This document shows positions 24,524 through 31,319 of a stretch of 37,314 bases of DNA, piece after piece. Made by a program: the position numbers and the translations under genes. The DNA comes from a virus. A model generated the notes under the pieces. The model worked only from the letters and a program-made list of their open reading frames with translations, made no database searches and was not told the DNA's origin. The DNA is taken from positions 1-37,314 of the IMG/VR virus record IMGVR_UViG_3300035698_002993. The stretch is one strand, 5' to 3'. Position 1 is the stretch's first letter, and every line of letters begins with the position of its first letter.

Positions 24524-25110
24524 ACACCTGCTTTCTCTTTAATTTCTGGACGGATTTCCAATTCTTTTTCCAGTTCGTGTTTCTCTTTTAAAACAACTTC
24601 GTTCCGTTTTACTAACCAACACACTGGGCAACCAGTAACGCCGTTTATTTTCTTATGGTCATCGCACAAGCCTATCTGTTCTACTTTTTCCTTGCGTGGG
24701 TGATTAGCTACCCCAAACGTACCTAGAAATTCGGCAATAGGATTGATAGACTTATCTGCCTCACGCCGTTCAAACATCTCTTTGGCAGTCTCAGAGCCTT
24801 TATTTATCATCTCCACTAAGGCGGCAGTAACAGCCTTATCCTTTTCGTCAGCAGTTAGATATCTAAAAGGTTCGTAACCCACAGCCACCCCTTGCATCTT
24901 CGAGTTGGCCTTAATAGCCTCAAGGGTAGGCCTTTTCTTCTTATCGCCACCATTGCTGTAAAATTCATCAACGGCCTTCCTGACCGATTCTGGGGTCTTA
25001 CTGATAAGCCCTCTATGCCAAGTCCTATGCTCGGTTTCAGATATATTTATCCAGTTAGACCAAGTCTTTCTTATATCTGAAAAGATTTCTTCGTATTGGC
25101 GTTCGGTCAT
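24520..25110 (-). CDS. Possible replisome organiser / helicase loader-like protein
   Basis: A 196-residue protein. The N-terminal ~70 residues (YEEIFSDIRKTWSNW ... SVRKAVDEFYSNGGDKKKRP ... TLEAIKA) follow the helical layout of phage replisome organisers and G39P-type helicase loaders. The C-terminal half has a Cys-x-Asp...Cys-x2-Cys cluster (LCDDHKK...GCPVC) and a charged helix. The replication role is inferred from this resemblance and from neighbours (RuvC, HNH, SSB-like). Confidence 0.45.
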   Translation of the reverse strand: MTERQYEEIFSDIRKTWSNWINISETEHRTWHRGLISKTPESVRKAVDEFYSNGGDKKKRPTLEAIKANSKMQGVAVGYEPFRYLTADEKDKAVTAALVEMINKGSETAKEMFERREADKSINPIAEFLGTFGVANHPRKEKVEQIGLCDDHKKINGVTGCPVCWLVKRNEVVLKEKHELEKELEIRPEIKEKAGV

Positions 25111-25439
25111 AGTTTATTCTCCGCCCGCATACGGGCCAATGTTTCTTTGGTTGTTTCTTCTGCTACGCCTACGGCCTGTACCTGTTCCCAACACCTATTA
25201 TTAGTCCATGTCGATAGCATCTTCCATCGTGGCGACCAGTCTGCTTTATCTCGAACCATAATCTGATTCTTAATAGCAGGTAGTAGTAAATCTATTACAT
25301 CTTTAGGGTCAATCTTAGGCATGAGCTTCATCGGGTGTAGGCAATGATAGACAAAATTAGCATATTCTGTCTCTGGGCCACTCTTTGTGCCTGGATATGC
25401 TTTTTGTACTAAGATGAATTTCTCGAAGTCAGTTTTCAT
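25107..25439 (-). CDS. Possible replication accessory protein
   Basis: A 110-residue protein ending with WSPRWKMLSTWTNNRCWEQV, similar in style to the C-terminal tails of phage replication initiators, which often contain Pxx-STWLNxxRWE. The rest (FEKFILVQKAYPGTKSGPET) resembles their short regulatory domains. It is upstream and coupled (ATGA) to the possible helicase loader. AAGGAG precedes the start, right after a 10-bp inverted repeat. Confidence 0.45.
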   Translation of the reverse strand: MKTDFEKFILVQKAYPGTKSGPETEYANFVYHCLHPMKLMPKIDPKDVIDLLLPAIKNQIMVRDKADWSPRWKMLSTWTNNRCWEQVQAVGVAEETTKETLARMRAENKL

Positions 25440-25455
25440 TCAAATCTCCTTAAAA

Positions 25456-25513
25456 GAGCAGGGGACCGGCAACACACCACCGTAACTATATCTTCCCTGA
25501 AATTCCCCTGCTC
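25456..25513 (-). repeat. Inverted repeat GAGCAGGGGA / TCCCCTGCTC, copy 1
   Basis: Perfect 10-bp arms at 25456-25465 and 25504-25513 with 38 bases between. Read on the - strand the stem is followed by TTTT and then by the AAGGAG of the gene starting at 25439. A second element with the same GAGCAGG...CCTGCTC-TTTT design lies at 32622-32708. It may be a weak terminator, RNA-processing site or leader hairpin. Confidence 0.7.
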
Positions 25514-25550
25514 ATATTAAATTATGAAAGCGGGTGTCATCAGCATTAAG

Positions 25551-25691
25551 TCATTCCTTACCCTCAATATCTATACCAAATACATCTTTAAGGGTCTGTA
25601 CTGGGTCGTTGTACTTGCCACCGCATACACAGTATTCTAGCTCCACGCTCGACTCTATGGGCTGCTTGCATTTCGGGCATACATAAATCAT
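25551..25691 (-). CDS. Small zinc-ribbon protein
   Basis: A 46-residue ORF: MIYVCPKCKQPIESSVE with CPKC, then YCVCGGKYND with CVC, giving a four-Cys zinc ribbon, and a short helical tail. It overlaps the upstream gene by four bases (ATGA), good evidence that it is translated. The 111 bases between it and the next gene hold the inverted repeat. Function unknown; likely a nucleic-acid- or protein-binding adaptor. Confidence 0.65.
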   Translation of the reverse strand: MIYVCPKCKQPIESSVELEYCVCGGKYNDPVQTLKDVFGIDIEGKE

Positions 25692-25870
25692 TCTATCGAC
25701 TCCCTTGACAGCGAGATAATCTTTTTGAGCTTATATCCATCAACATAGGTACTAAAGGGCAATTTGTCCTTGCAGTCCCTTGCCCCTTCAAAAGTCCTGA
25801 ACAATCGGTCTTGCTTCTTGTCGGTATGGTCTATGTATTGGATTAGGTATTTCTTTTCTGTTGGTATCAT
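25688..25870 (-). CDS. Hypothetical protein
   Basis: A 60-residue protein (KKYLIQYIDHTDKKQDRLFR...YVDGYKLKKIISLSRES) with a small alpha/beta pattern. It is coupled to its downstream neighbour through ATGA and starts two bases after the upstream stop. Function unknown. Confidence 0.55.
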   Translation of the reverse strand: MIPTEKKYLIQYIDHTDKKQDRLFRTFEGARDCKDKLPFSTYVDGYKLKKIISLSRESIE

Positions 25871-25871
25871 T

Positions 25872-26240
25872 TTATCCCATACTTTCTACATGCTTATAGG
25901 CACTCTGCTTGGCGTTTAGTTGAGCCTTTAGGGCTTCAAGGTTGCTAATAGTTGCTTTATACTTACTATCGGCGATTATAGAGGCGTTAAGGGCATCGCT
26001 ACACATACCCTTAACTATATCCCTCGTCAAGGTCGCTGGCGGTTTCTTGTAAATCTTACCGTCAAGCTCGTAGGTTTCGCTATTACTAACAGTAGCGGTC
26101 GCAATGGCTATCTGTTTGTCATATTCCGACATAGCAAGAGCCTTTTCTTGTCCAGCCGTTAGTATATACTTGCGATACTTGTCTATTTCACCGGATATTC
26201 TTTCCATATCCTGCACTATATCAAATCCACTCTTTTCCAT
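25872..26240 (-). CDS. Helical protein next to SSB-like gene
   Basis: A 122-residue, mostly helical protein (FDIVQDMERISGEIDKYRKY...KATISNLEALKAQLNAKQSAY) with a central short segment SETYELDGKIYKKPPATL. Similar small helical proteins are common beside single-strand-binding and recombination genes in phages, but I can name no function. AGGAG lies six bases before the ATG. Confidence 0.6.
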   Translation of the reverse strand: MEKSGFDIVQDMERISGEIDKYRKYILTAGQEKALAMSEYDKQIAIATATVSNSETYELDGKIYKKPPATLTRDIVKGMCSDALNASIIADSKYKATISNLEALKAQLNAKQSAYKHVESMG

Positions 26241-26252
26241 GACTATCTCCTG

Positions 26253-26885
26253 TTATGGCACAAATGGTTGGTTCGGGTCAATAGGGTCGTTTTGAACAGG
26301 GTTGTTATTAGCAAAATTATCAAAACTGTCAGTCTTTGGGTATCCACCTACGGTCGATCCGGCATCTTTACCAGTCTGGATATAATTGCCAACCCTAACC
26401 ACAACTGCCATAAGCTCATCAATATTGCCCTTAACGTCAGTTAAGAGCAGATTACCCATTACACTCTTTACAGCGCTCTGACGGTCGATACTGCTACCAA
26501 CGCTGTTTGGTTGCACTTGAGGGGGGGTTGTCCTCTGGGCAGGCGGTGCGGCGTTCTGGGGTGGTGCTTGCTGTTGTTGTGGGACAGGTTGTTGGTATTG
26601 GGGTTGTGGCTGACCTTGCTGTGGTTGCTGGTTCTGGTATTGCGGGTTAATAGCCTTAAATTTAGTCCCATACTGACCATCTGCCACTTCCACTGTTATT
26701 TGCTCATTGTTCTGCTTTGGGTACTGTTGAGACTTAGAATTTATCTGCCCCATCACAGAGCCATTTGGCCCATTTATCACCATATCAAAAGCATAAAACA
26801 CACCATGCTGCGTATTAAAGCAGTCTGGTTGGCCGTCTGGCTTGATTCTTGCTACTACACTTTGTATTGTTCCTTGTACTTGCAT
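26253..26885 (-). CDS. OB-fold SSB-like protein with Gln/Pro-rich linker
   Basis: A 210-residue protein in three parts. Residues 1 to ~85 form an OB-like domain (VQGTIQSVVARIKPDG; FYAFDMVINGPNGSVMGQIN; QITVEVADGQYGTKFKAINP). Residues ~85-135 are very rich in Gln and Pro (QPQQGQPQPQYQQPVPQQQQ). Residues ~140-185 are helical (SIDRQSAVKSVMGNLLL). The end is acidic and Pro-rich, as in SSB tails. It likely binds single-stranded DNA for replication or recombination. Start chosen at the second ATG, seven bases after AGGAG; the first ATG is too close to the site. Confidence 0.62.
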   Translation of the reverse strand: MQVQGTIQSVVARIKPDGQPDCFNTQHGVFYAFDMVINGPNGSVMGQINSKSQQYPKQNNEQITVEVADGQYGTKFKAINPQYQNQQPQQGQPQPQYQQPVPQQQQAPPQNAAPPAQRTTPPQVQPNSVGSSIDRQSAVKSVMGNLLLTDVKGNIDELMAVVVRVGNYIQTGKDAGSTVGGYPKTDSFDNFANNNPVQNDPIDPNQPFVP

Positions 26886-26917
26886 AATCATTCTCCTTAA
26901 AACTAAAGTTTATTTTC

Positions 26918-27868
26918 TTAGTAGTTGATTGTTACGTTTGGGATATGACCTTCTTTGATAACAGTTATAACATCTTCCGAATTAAAATCAGGGCCAAAAG
27001 CCGCTGTCAACGCGTGAATAGCTTTATTTTCGACATTCTGGCGATGTTTCTTGTCCGCAACCCTCTTTGCCTCAATGCCAGCAAGCCTTTCCTTCTCGCC
27101 CTCTTCGGCTACTTCCTTAGCTAATCGGTTGGCTTCGCGTTCAACTTCTATCTTACGAGCGGCTTCGGCTTTTGCTTTTTCAGCGGCCAATACATTGGCC
27201 TGTTCTTTTTGTTCTGCTTCGGCCTTAGCTTTCTCGGCAGCAAGTTTATCATCAGCTTTTTTCTGGGCAGCAACCACCGCATCGGCGTAGGCTTTTCGCT
27301 CCTTTTCGGCCTTAGCTCTTTCAGTGGCCAACTTGGCGTCTGCTCTTTTCTTGTCAGTGACTATCTTCTTCTCACGCTTAACTGCATCAGCCTTTAGTTT
27401 TTCGTTCTCGATACGGACACGCTCTCTTTCATCAGCCTCAGCTTTTTCTTTGGCTATTCGTTCCTCTTCCATTTTACGTTCAATTTCCAATCGCATCACG
27501 GCCTCTTTTTCAGCCTTTTTAATTTCGATAAAATTCTCTTGGTTTTCGAGGTACTTTTCGATTGGGGCTATTAACGCCTTTAATACATTGGCGATACCGT
27601 CAATAGCTTTACCCTCTTGTAAGGCTTGCTCTTTGAGTTCCTTGCGGGTTTTCTCGACAGCGATACGTTTAGCCCTTAAATGTAATCGACCAACCTTAGC
27701 CATCTCCATATCTGCCGTTTGGGATTCGTCAGTAACTACAATAGTTTTAGCTTTCTTATCCCACTCATCAGCCATCTCAAAGTAATTACTGAACTTCGCC
27801 AAGAGCATCTTGCCCTTAGCTGGTTCAAGACCGCTTTCCGTTACCATAACTTGTAATTTGTTTTCCAT
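26918..27868 (-). CDS. Long coiled-coil protein, probable recombination accessory
   Basis: A 316-residue protein. A helical N-terminal domain (about 1-110; WDKKAKTIVVTDESQTADME) is followed by a long Ala/Lys/Glu coiled coil (about 110-265, repeats such as AAEKAKAEAEQK and AAEKAKAEAARK). It ends in a small domain (HALTAAFGPDFNSEDVITV). The domain plan resembles DUF1351-type phage proteins found next to exonuclease and SSB genes. The TTG of the longer frame was rejected because it lies in the previous gene; this ATG follows GGAG. Confidence 0.62.
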   Translation of the reverse strand: MENKLQVMVTESGLEPAKGKMLLAKFSNYFEMADEWDKKAKTIVVTDESQTADMEMAKVGRLHLRAKRIAVEKTRKELKEQALQEGKAIDGIANVLKALIAPIEKYLENQENFIEIKKAEKEAVMRLEIERKMEEERIAKEKAEADERERVRIENEKLKADAVKREKKIVTDKKRADAKLATERAKAEKERKAYADAVVAAQKKADDKLAAEKAKAEAEQKEQANVLAAEKAKAEAARKIEVEREANRLAKEVAEEGEKERLAGIEAKRVADKKHRQNVENKAIHALTAAFGPDFNSEDVITVIKEGHIPNVTINY

Positions 27869-27872
27869 TTCT

Positions 27873-28667
27873 TTACTCCATTCCTTCAAAAATATTCTTA
27901 ACTGGGTTTTTAATTAAATTAAATTGCGTTTCTAAATCATTAAACTGCCAATAAAAATCTTTAAGGCTCATAAAAGCCCTTTCTAATCTTTCCCTGTCAG
28001 GTGTAAACTTACCGTTAGGGTTAAGTTTTGTTTTCTTCTCGCTAAAATTGCACGAGCCAGTCTTTTTGTCGAGGCGTATTATACCTATTTCTTTGATTTC
28101 CATTGAAGGTGGCTCTGTGTCTTTCCATGCCTTAGCATAAGCCGCCAACTGCAAGCCCATCTCTGGATAGTAAGCCTTAGAGGTCTTAATATCGTACAGA
28201 CCTAACTTACCTTTGCGGTAGGCAATCAAATCACACCTACCAGAATAGCCATCACCGTGAAGTTTAATCTCGACCTCAACAGGTTTGATTTCGTTCTTGA
28301 CACACCATATTTTAAAGTTACCCATCATCTTGATAGTAATGTCATCAGCTTTATCTAGGGGTAATACTTTATCCTCTAAATACAACTGGCATAGTTCGTG
28401 AATATCAGTACCTGTATCTAAGGCTTCCTGTGATATTGTCTTATAGGCGGTTCGGGCATCGTGAAAAACCTCTGTGCATTGGACATATCCCTTTTCGTCC
28501 GTAAAGCTGTCGATATAATCAACAGCACAATTAGCTGCCCATTGCCTGAGTACTGGCTTGTCCGTGCAGCCCGTGATAGACGTAACAGACGGCACTAAGC
28601 CCTGCGGGTTGTCTGGATAGACCCTGCACTTACCGCTGGTTTTGGTTTTTATGTTAAATTCCTGCAT
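27873..28667 (-). CDS. PD-(D/E)XK nuclease (Cas4/RecB-like exonuclease)
   Basis: A 264-residue nuclease. The core is GYSGRCDLIAYRKGKLGLYD followed by IKTSKAYYPEMGLQLAAYAK, which gives the D...D-x-K signature (DIKTSK) and a Q-x-x-x-Y motif. The N-terminal PSVTSITGCTDKPVLRQWAA is typical of phage RecB-type exonucleases. It probably degrades DNA ends for recombination with the SSB-like and coiled-coil partners. Start set by GGAG five bases before the ATG; the longer frame overlaps the upstream small gene. Confidence 0.8.
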   Translation of the reverse strand: MQEFNIKTKTSGKCRVYPDNPQGLVPSVTSITGCTDKPVLRQWAANCAVDYIDSFTDEKGYVQCTEVFHDARTAYKTISQEALDTGTDIHELCQLYLEDKVLPLDKADDITIKMMGNFKIWCVKNEIKPVEVEIKLHGDGYSGRCDLIAYRKGKLGLYDIKTSKAYYPEMGLQLAAYAKAWKDTEPPSMEIKEIGIIRLDKKTGSCNFSEKKTKLNPNGKFTPDRERLERAFMSLKDFYWQFNDLETQFNLIKNPVKNIFEGME

Positions 28668-28827
28668 TTCTGCTCCTGTCCAATTTATAGTTATAAGGCG
28701 TAGCCATCTTAGCCCTAACCTTAATCTTGTCCCCATCTAGTAGTTGCTGGCCAAGTTCGGTGCACGTAAGCCTGCGGTTCTCTAGCTGGCCTAGCCATTT
28801 CATTTGGGCTTCTTTATACCAATTCAT
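28654..28827 (-). CDS. Small basic hypothetical protein
   Basis: A 57-residue ORF (MNWYKEAQMKWLGQLENRRL ... QQLLDGDKIKVRAKMATPYN) that fills the gap between the zinc protein and the nuclease. AAGGGG precedes the ATG, and it overlaps the nuclease start by 14 bases. TCTELGQQLLDGDKIKV may be a short helix-turn plus strand. Function unknown. Confidence 0.55.
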   Translation of the reverse strand: MNWYKEAQMKWLGQLENRRLTCTELGQQLLDGDKIKVRAKMATPYNYKLDRSRNAGI

Positions 28828-28829
28828 TC

Positions 28830-29036
28830 CTATTCCCCTTCACACTCTTTACCGCAAGTCCATTTTAGATTATCCAAATCCTGTTTCATGCACAACGTAC
28901 AGCCCTTATGCCCACAAACGCAGCACTTCGCAACTTCGCCCTCATTGACTGTCTCGCCGCAATCGCAATGATGCTCTACTGGGTCAGCTTCGGGCGGTTC
29001 TGGGTATCGTGTCCAGTCTAGTGGTTCTTTGTCCAT
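28830..29036 (-). CDS. Cys-rich zinc-finger protein
   Basis: A 68-residue protein with ten Cys and two His: HHCDCGE, KCCVCGHKGCTLCMKQ, WTCGKECEGE. The spacing looks like a RING- or FYVE-like double zinc site. It overlaps the lysozyme-like gene by one base (TAATG). Function unknown; probable protein-interaction module. Confidence 0.65.
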   Translation of the reverse strand: MDKEPLDWTRYPEPPEADPVEHHCDCGETVNEGEVAKCCVCGHKGCTLCMKQDLDNLKWTCGKECEGE

Positions 29037-29506
29037 TATTTTAATACCGCCTTCACTTTAGACCAATACTTTTCGGTTGATTCTTTTTTGTGTCCCTGCG
29101 GCCCGCCGTTGTGCTTGCGTGCCATTTCTTCAAACGTACCGCCGTAATGGTTGAGATAAGTATTAACCATCCACCTACTGCACGCTCTTGACCTTCTGTG
29201 GTGGTATTCGTATTGTATAGGGGTTAAATACTTATCACTATGATTAAGTCTATTGATTCTATTTACGTCATCTACATATATCTTCCATATCTGAAAACTC
29301 CCAACAGCTTTACCATTATCGCCTATCGCATTGGCATCGCCGCCAGATTCGACCTGCTCAATGGCATCAAGTAAATCCTCAAAAGTAGGCACATGTTCAG
29401 CCATTACAGGCGTTTGGCTATCCTGCTCAATGTCAAGGTTAATAAACAGCCCTATAATCATACCAATCGCAATAGCACTACCAAAATATAGAATGTGGTA
29501 TTTCAT
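29036..29506 (-). CDS. Membrane-anchored lytic transglycosylase/lysozyme-like protein
   Basis: A 156-residue protein. Residues ~6-24 (LYFGSAIAIGMIIGLFINL) form an N-terminal membrane segment of signal-anchor type. The catalytic domain has DLLDAIEQVESGGDANAIGD (catalytic Glu in the IEQVESGG motif), followed by KAVGSFQIWKIYVDDVNRI and MARKHNGGPQG, the pattern of SLT/lysozyme-like enzymes. A weakly hydrophobic signal-anchor-release (SAR) mode is possible. It lies just downstream of the structured RNA region and its promoter; AAAGGA sets the start. Confidence 0.75.
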   Translation of the reverse strand: MKYHILYFGSAIAIGMIIGLFINLDIEQDSQTPVMAEHVPTFEDLLDAIEQVESGGDANAIGDNGKAVGSFQIWKIYVDDVNRINRLNHSDKYLTPIQYEYHHRRSRACSRWMVNTYLNHYGGTFEEMARKHNGGPQGHKKESTEKYWSKVKAVLK

Positions 29507-29529
29507 TTTTTAATCCTTTCACGCTACTA

Positions 29530-29850
29530 TCACGCTATTAACTTTTTAAATACCAGCGTAAGGCACAGGTCTTACGGTTATGATTAGCACCTGAAGATAC
29601 TAATCAGCCTGTACCTTAGCAACCACGTTTAAGGTTGCCAATGCTGGTTTTATCATCGGGCAGTATTCTTGCTTTTTAGTAGCAAGCCGATTTTCGCCTG
29701 CTTTACGGTTTTACAAACTTTTGTTTGCCGATGATATTTCTCTATTTACTTTTTAAAAGCAAGCCAGCCGGTGCAATGAACGCCGGACAGGGAGTCTCCG
29801 ATGTGATTTCCGACTGGCTTAATTGTGTAGCTAATGCGTTCATTGCGTGT
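29530..29850 (-). ncRNA. Candidate structured RNA / long structured leader
   Basis: No ORF lies here, and a - strand promoter ends at 29854. Helices seen, in + coordinates: GCAATGAACGC 29773-29783 with 29836-29846 (11 bp); AAGCCAG 29761-29767 with 29814-29820; CCGG 29768-29771 with 29783-29786; TATCATCGG 29651-29659 with 29728-29736; CTTGCT 29668-29673 with 29681-29686; CAAAC 29714-29718 with 29723-29727; ACCAGC 29552-29557 with 29643-29648; TAAGG-C-ACAGG 29559-29569 with 29608-29618 (one mismatch); TGATTAG 29581-29587 with 29600-29606; GCAACC 29619-29624 with 29633-29638. Together they make a 5' pseudoknot, a multibranch domain and a three-way junction. I do not recognise a known class. It could be a free RNA or the leader of the lysozyme-like gene; no terminator separates the two. 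Confidence 0.68.
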
Positions 29851-29853
29851 TCC

Positions 29854-29881
29854 AATATACCAAGTTATTTTAATTTGTCAA
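29854..29881 (-). promoter_or_regulatory. Sigma70-type promoter for the structured RNA
   Basis: On the - strand: TTGACA (29881-29876), 16 bases, TATATT (29859-29854). Expected start is near 29847, which is exactly the 5' end of the 11-bp pairing arm. The -35 is perfect and the -10 has one difference from consensus. Confidence 0.72.
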
Positions 29882-29928
29882 ACCTATTCTGGATTATTTC
29901 ATAGAAGGACAGTTAGTTTTTCGGGACT

Positions 29929-30159
29929 TTATTTCGGTAGAATTATCGGCTTCCAGTGGGATATTAAAAACTTCTCATAAGAAAACACATCTGCCGCCAC
30001 AGAAAACCAGCTCACCCATGCTGTAACATTGTCCGTTACCCAATATCTTCCGTCCTTTTCCGGCCTCTCGCTTACTGGTATCCAGCGGTACTTTTCGAGT
30101 TCGGTTTGGAGTTGGTGGTAGCGTTCTATTTCTATTAACATGTATTTTGTCTCACTCAT
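29929..30159 (-). CDS. DUF551-like protein
   Basis: A 76-residue protein with RWIPVSERPEKDGRYWVTDN in the middle and FLISHWKPIILP at the end, the signature of the DUF551 family (WIPVSERLPE ... THWxPLP) common in phages; function unknown. A short coiled coil precedes it. The second ATG of an AGGAGAATGAAGATG block is used. About 400 bases downstream of its end hold the structured RNA region. Confidence 0.72.
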   Translation of the reverse strand: MSETKYMLIEIERYHQLQTELEKYRWIPVSERPEKDGRYWVTDNVTAWVSWFSVAADVFSYEKFLISHWKPIILPK

Positions 30160-30169
30160 CTTCATTCTC

Positions 30170-30463
30170 CTAAAACAAACTTTCGCTGAAACTTCTTTTC
30201 CTAACAGTCCTAACCGTCTTACCCGTTATGGGGCATTTGATTTTGCCTGATTCTTGTATAATACCCGCTTGCTTGAGCCTTGTTATTTCAGGGCGGATGT
30301 TATTAACATCTTGGACGTTCAGGGTGTGTATAATCTGTCTGTCGGTCATAGTAGCGCCTGTTATAGTTAGTAAGGCTATGATTCTCTGTCTAAACGTATT
30401 ACCCTTGCCACTGGATTCGTTTTCCTGGAACGACTCGCGGGAGTTGGCGTGTATGTCTTTCAT
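30170..30463 (-). CDS. Winged-helix DNA-binding protein
   Basis: A 97-residue protein. Residues ~24-75 (FRQRIIALLTITGATMTDRQ, then IRPEITRLKQAGIIQESGK) follow the helix-turn-helix plus wing pattern; the end ITGKTVRTVRKR is basic. The layout is like small phage HTH regulators or DNA-binding adaptors. It overlaps the previous gene by four bases (ATGA). Confidence 0.65.
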   Translation of the reverse strand: MKDIHANSRESFQENESSGKGNTFRQRIIALLTITGATMTDRQIIHTLNVQDVNNIRPEITRLKQAGIIQESGKIKCPITGKTVRTVRKRSFSESLF

Positions 30464-30981
30464 TTTAAGCTCAACTTTCTAAACCAATATTTAACGTTCT
30501 TCTTCCAGTTGATATTTCCTTGAAAATCATCTTCCTTCGGACAATATCTATCGCCTAAGAAATCAATGAAATCCAGGACGCTGGCATCGTCCCCTGTGGG
30601 CTTACCCCTGTCCAGTTGGGCAGGTAGCACCCCCTGTCTGACCTTGTTCCAGCGTAATCGGTTCTTTATTGTCGTTGCGCTACACCATCCAGCCTGAGTA
30701 TCAAGGTCTGTATTTATAGCCTTTGGGTGCATAACTCCGAATTCACGACCGGCACGACCATTTTCAGCCCTACCGATTGCCAGTAAAATAAACCAATTAT
30801 CCGAACCATATACAATGCCGTTTCTTTCAGCAGCCTTGCGAATGATACTATTACTGCCTATTTCATGCGTTTGGCTATCCTGAGCCATACTGGGGCGTTC
30901 TGAGCAAATCCAAGCCACTAAGCCAACCGAAACGATTACGATAGCGCAAAATAATAATATATCGTGATTTTCTTTAGTCAT
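30460..30981 (-). CDS. Second membrane-anchored lysozyme/transglycosylase-like protein
   Basis: A 173-residue protein. Residues ~8-26 (ILLFCAIVIVSVGLVAWIC) form an N-terminal anchor. The rest resembles a lysozyme-like domain: WFILLAIGRAENGRAGREFG (possible catalytic Glu in RAENGR), TQAGWCSATTIKNRLRW, DFIDFLGDRYCP and a C-terminal NWKKNVKYWF. The architecture matches the other anchored enzyme in this operon, though the sequences differ. It could be a SAR-type endolysin or an entry/egress enzyme. AAGGA precedes the start. Confidence 0.6.
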   Translation of the reverse strand: MTKENHDILLFCAIVIVSVGLVAWICSERPSMAQDSQTHEIGSNSIIRKAAERNGIVYGSDNWFILLAIGRAENGRAGREFGVMHPKAINTDLDTQAGWCSATTIKNRLRWNKVRQGVLPAQLDRGKPTGDDASVLDFIDFLGDRYCPKEDDFQGNINWKKNVKYWFRKLSLK

Positions 30982-30985
30982 CTTA

Positions 30986-31165
30986 CTATCCTTTCGATTC
31001 TATATTTTTATTTGCTTTTCGGCGATTCTCGCATATTTCCATATAACATTCATAGCATGGATAACGATTGTCAATATAAATTCCCATATCTACAAAGCCA
31101 TGTCCCCCACATTTGCAACGGAATGGATACTTTGTCTTTGATGTTTTTGTATATTTCTCGTTCAT
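30986..31165 (-). CDS. Small zinc-ribbon protein
   Basis: A 59-residue protein (MNEKYTKTSKTKYPFRCKCG ... YPCYECYMEICENRRK) with CKCGGHG and CYEC cysteine pairs. The ATG follows a weak GGTGGA site. The longer frame upstream is basic and valine-rich and looks like a shadow of the overlapping gene. The real start region overlaps the end of the neighbouring zinc protein by 95 bases, an unusual overlap that may mark a frameshifted fusion. Confidence 0.5.
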   Translation of the reverse strand: MNEKYTKTSKTKYPFRCKCGGHGFVDMGIYIDNRYPCYECYMEICENRRKANKNIESKG

Positions 31166-31319
31166 GGTCCACCAAATTTTCACTACCACAATACGGACAC
31201 GGATTAGTTTCAGTTTTACTGACATACGGTAAACTACAATCATAACAAAACTGAGGGTAAAAAATTTCCTGGAAATCCGTTTCTGTTATCACAAGACCTA
31301 ATACCGTCTTTTTTCTCAT
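31071..31319 (-). CDS. Zinc-ribbon protein with long 3' overlap
   Basis: An 82-residue protein. The ribbon is FCYDCSLPYVSKTETNPCPYCGSENL (quoted in parts: CYDC ... CPYCG). Residues after ~52 are antisense-free but overlap the next gene in another frame and have less protein-like composition. It is coupled to the upstream gene (ATGA). Function unknown. Confidence 0.55.
   Translation of the reverse strand: MRKKTVLGLVITETDFQEIFYPQFCYDCSLPYVSKTETNPCPYCGSENLVDHEREIYKNIKDKVSIPLQMWGTWLCRYGNLY

Noticed and set aside
26430-26640. Q/P-encoding low-complexity tract as a tandem DNA repeat
   Set aside because: It is coding linker sequence of the SSB-like protein with varied codons, not a regular DNA repeat.
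28668-28736. Longer N-terminus for the PD-(D/E)XK nuclease
   Set aside because: It overlaps the small upstream gene, has no ribosome-binding site, and the ATG at 28667 has a clear one.
29530-29850. Known RNA classes (tmRNA, RNase P, cobalamin or other common riboswitches)
   Set aside because: None of the diagnostic conserved sequences was visible; the element is reported as unclassified.
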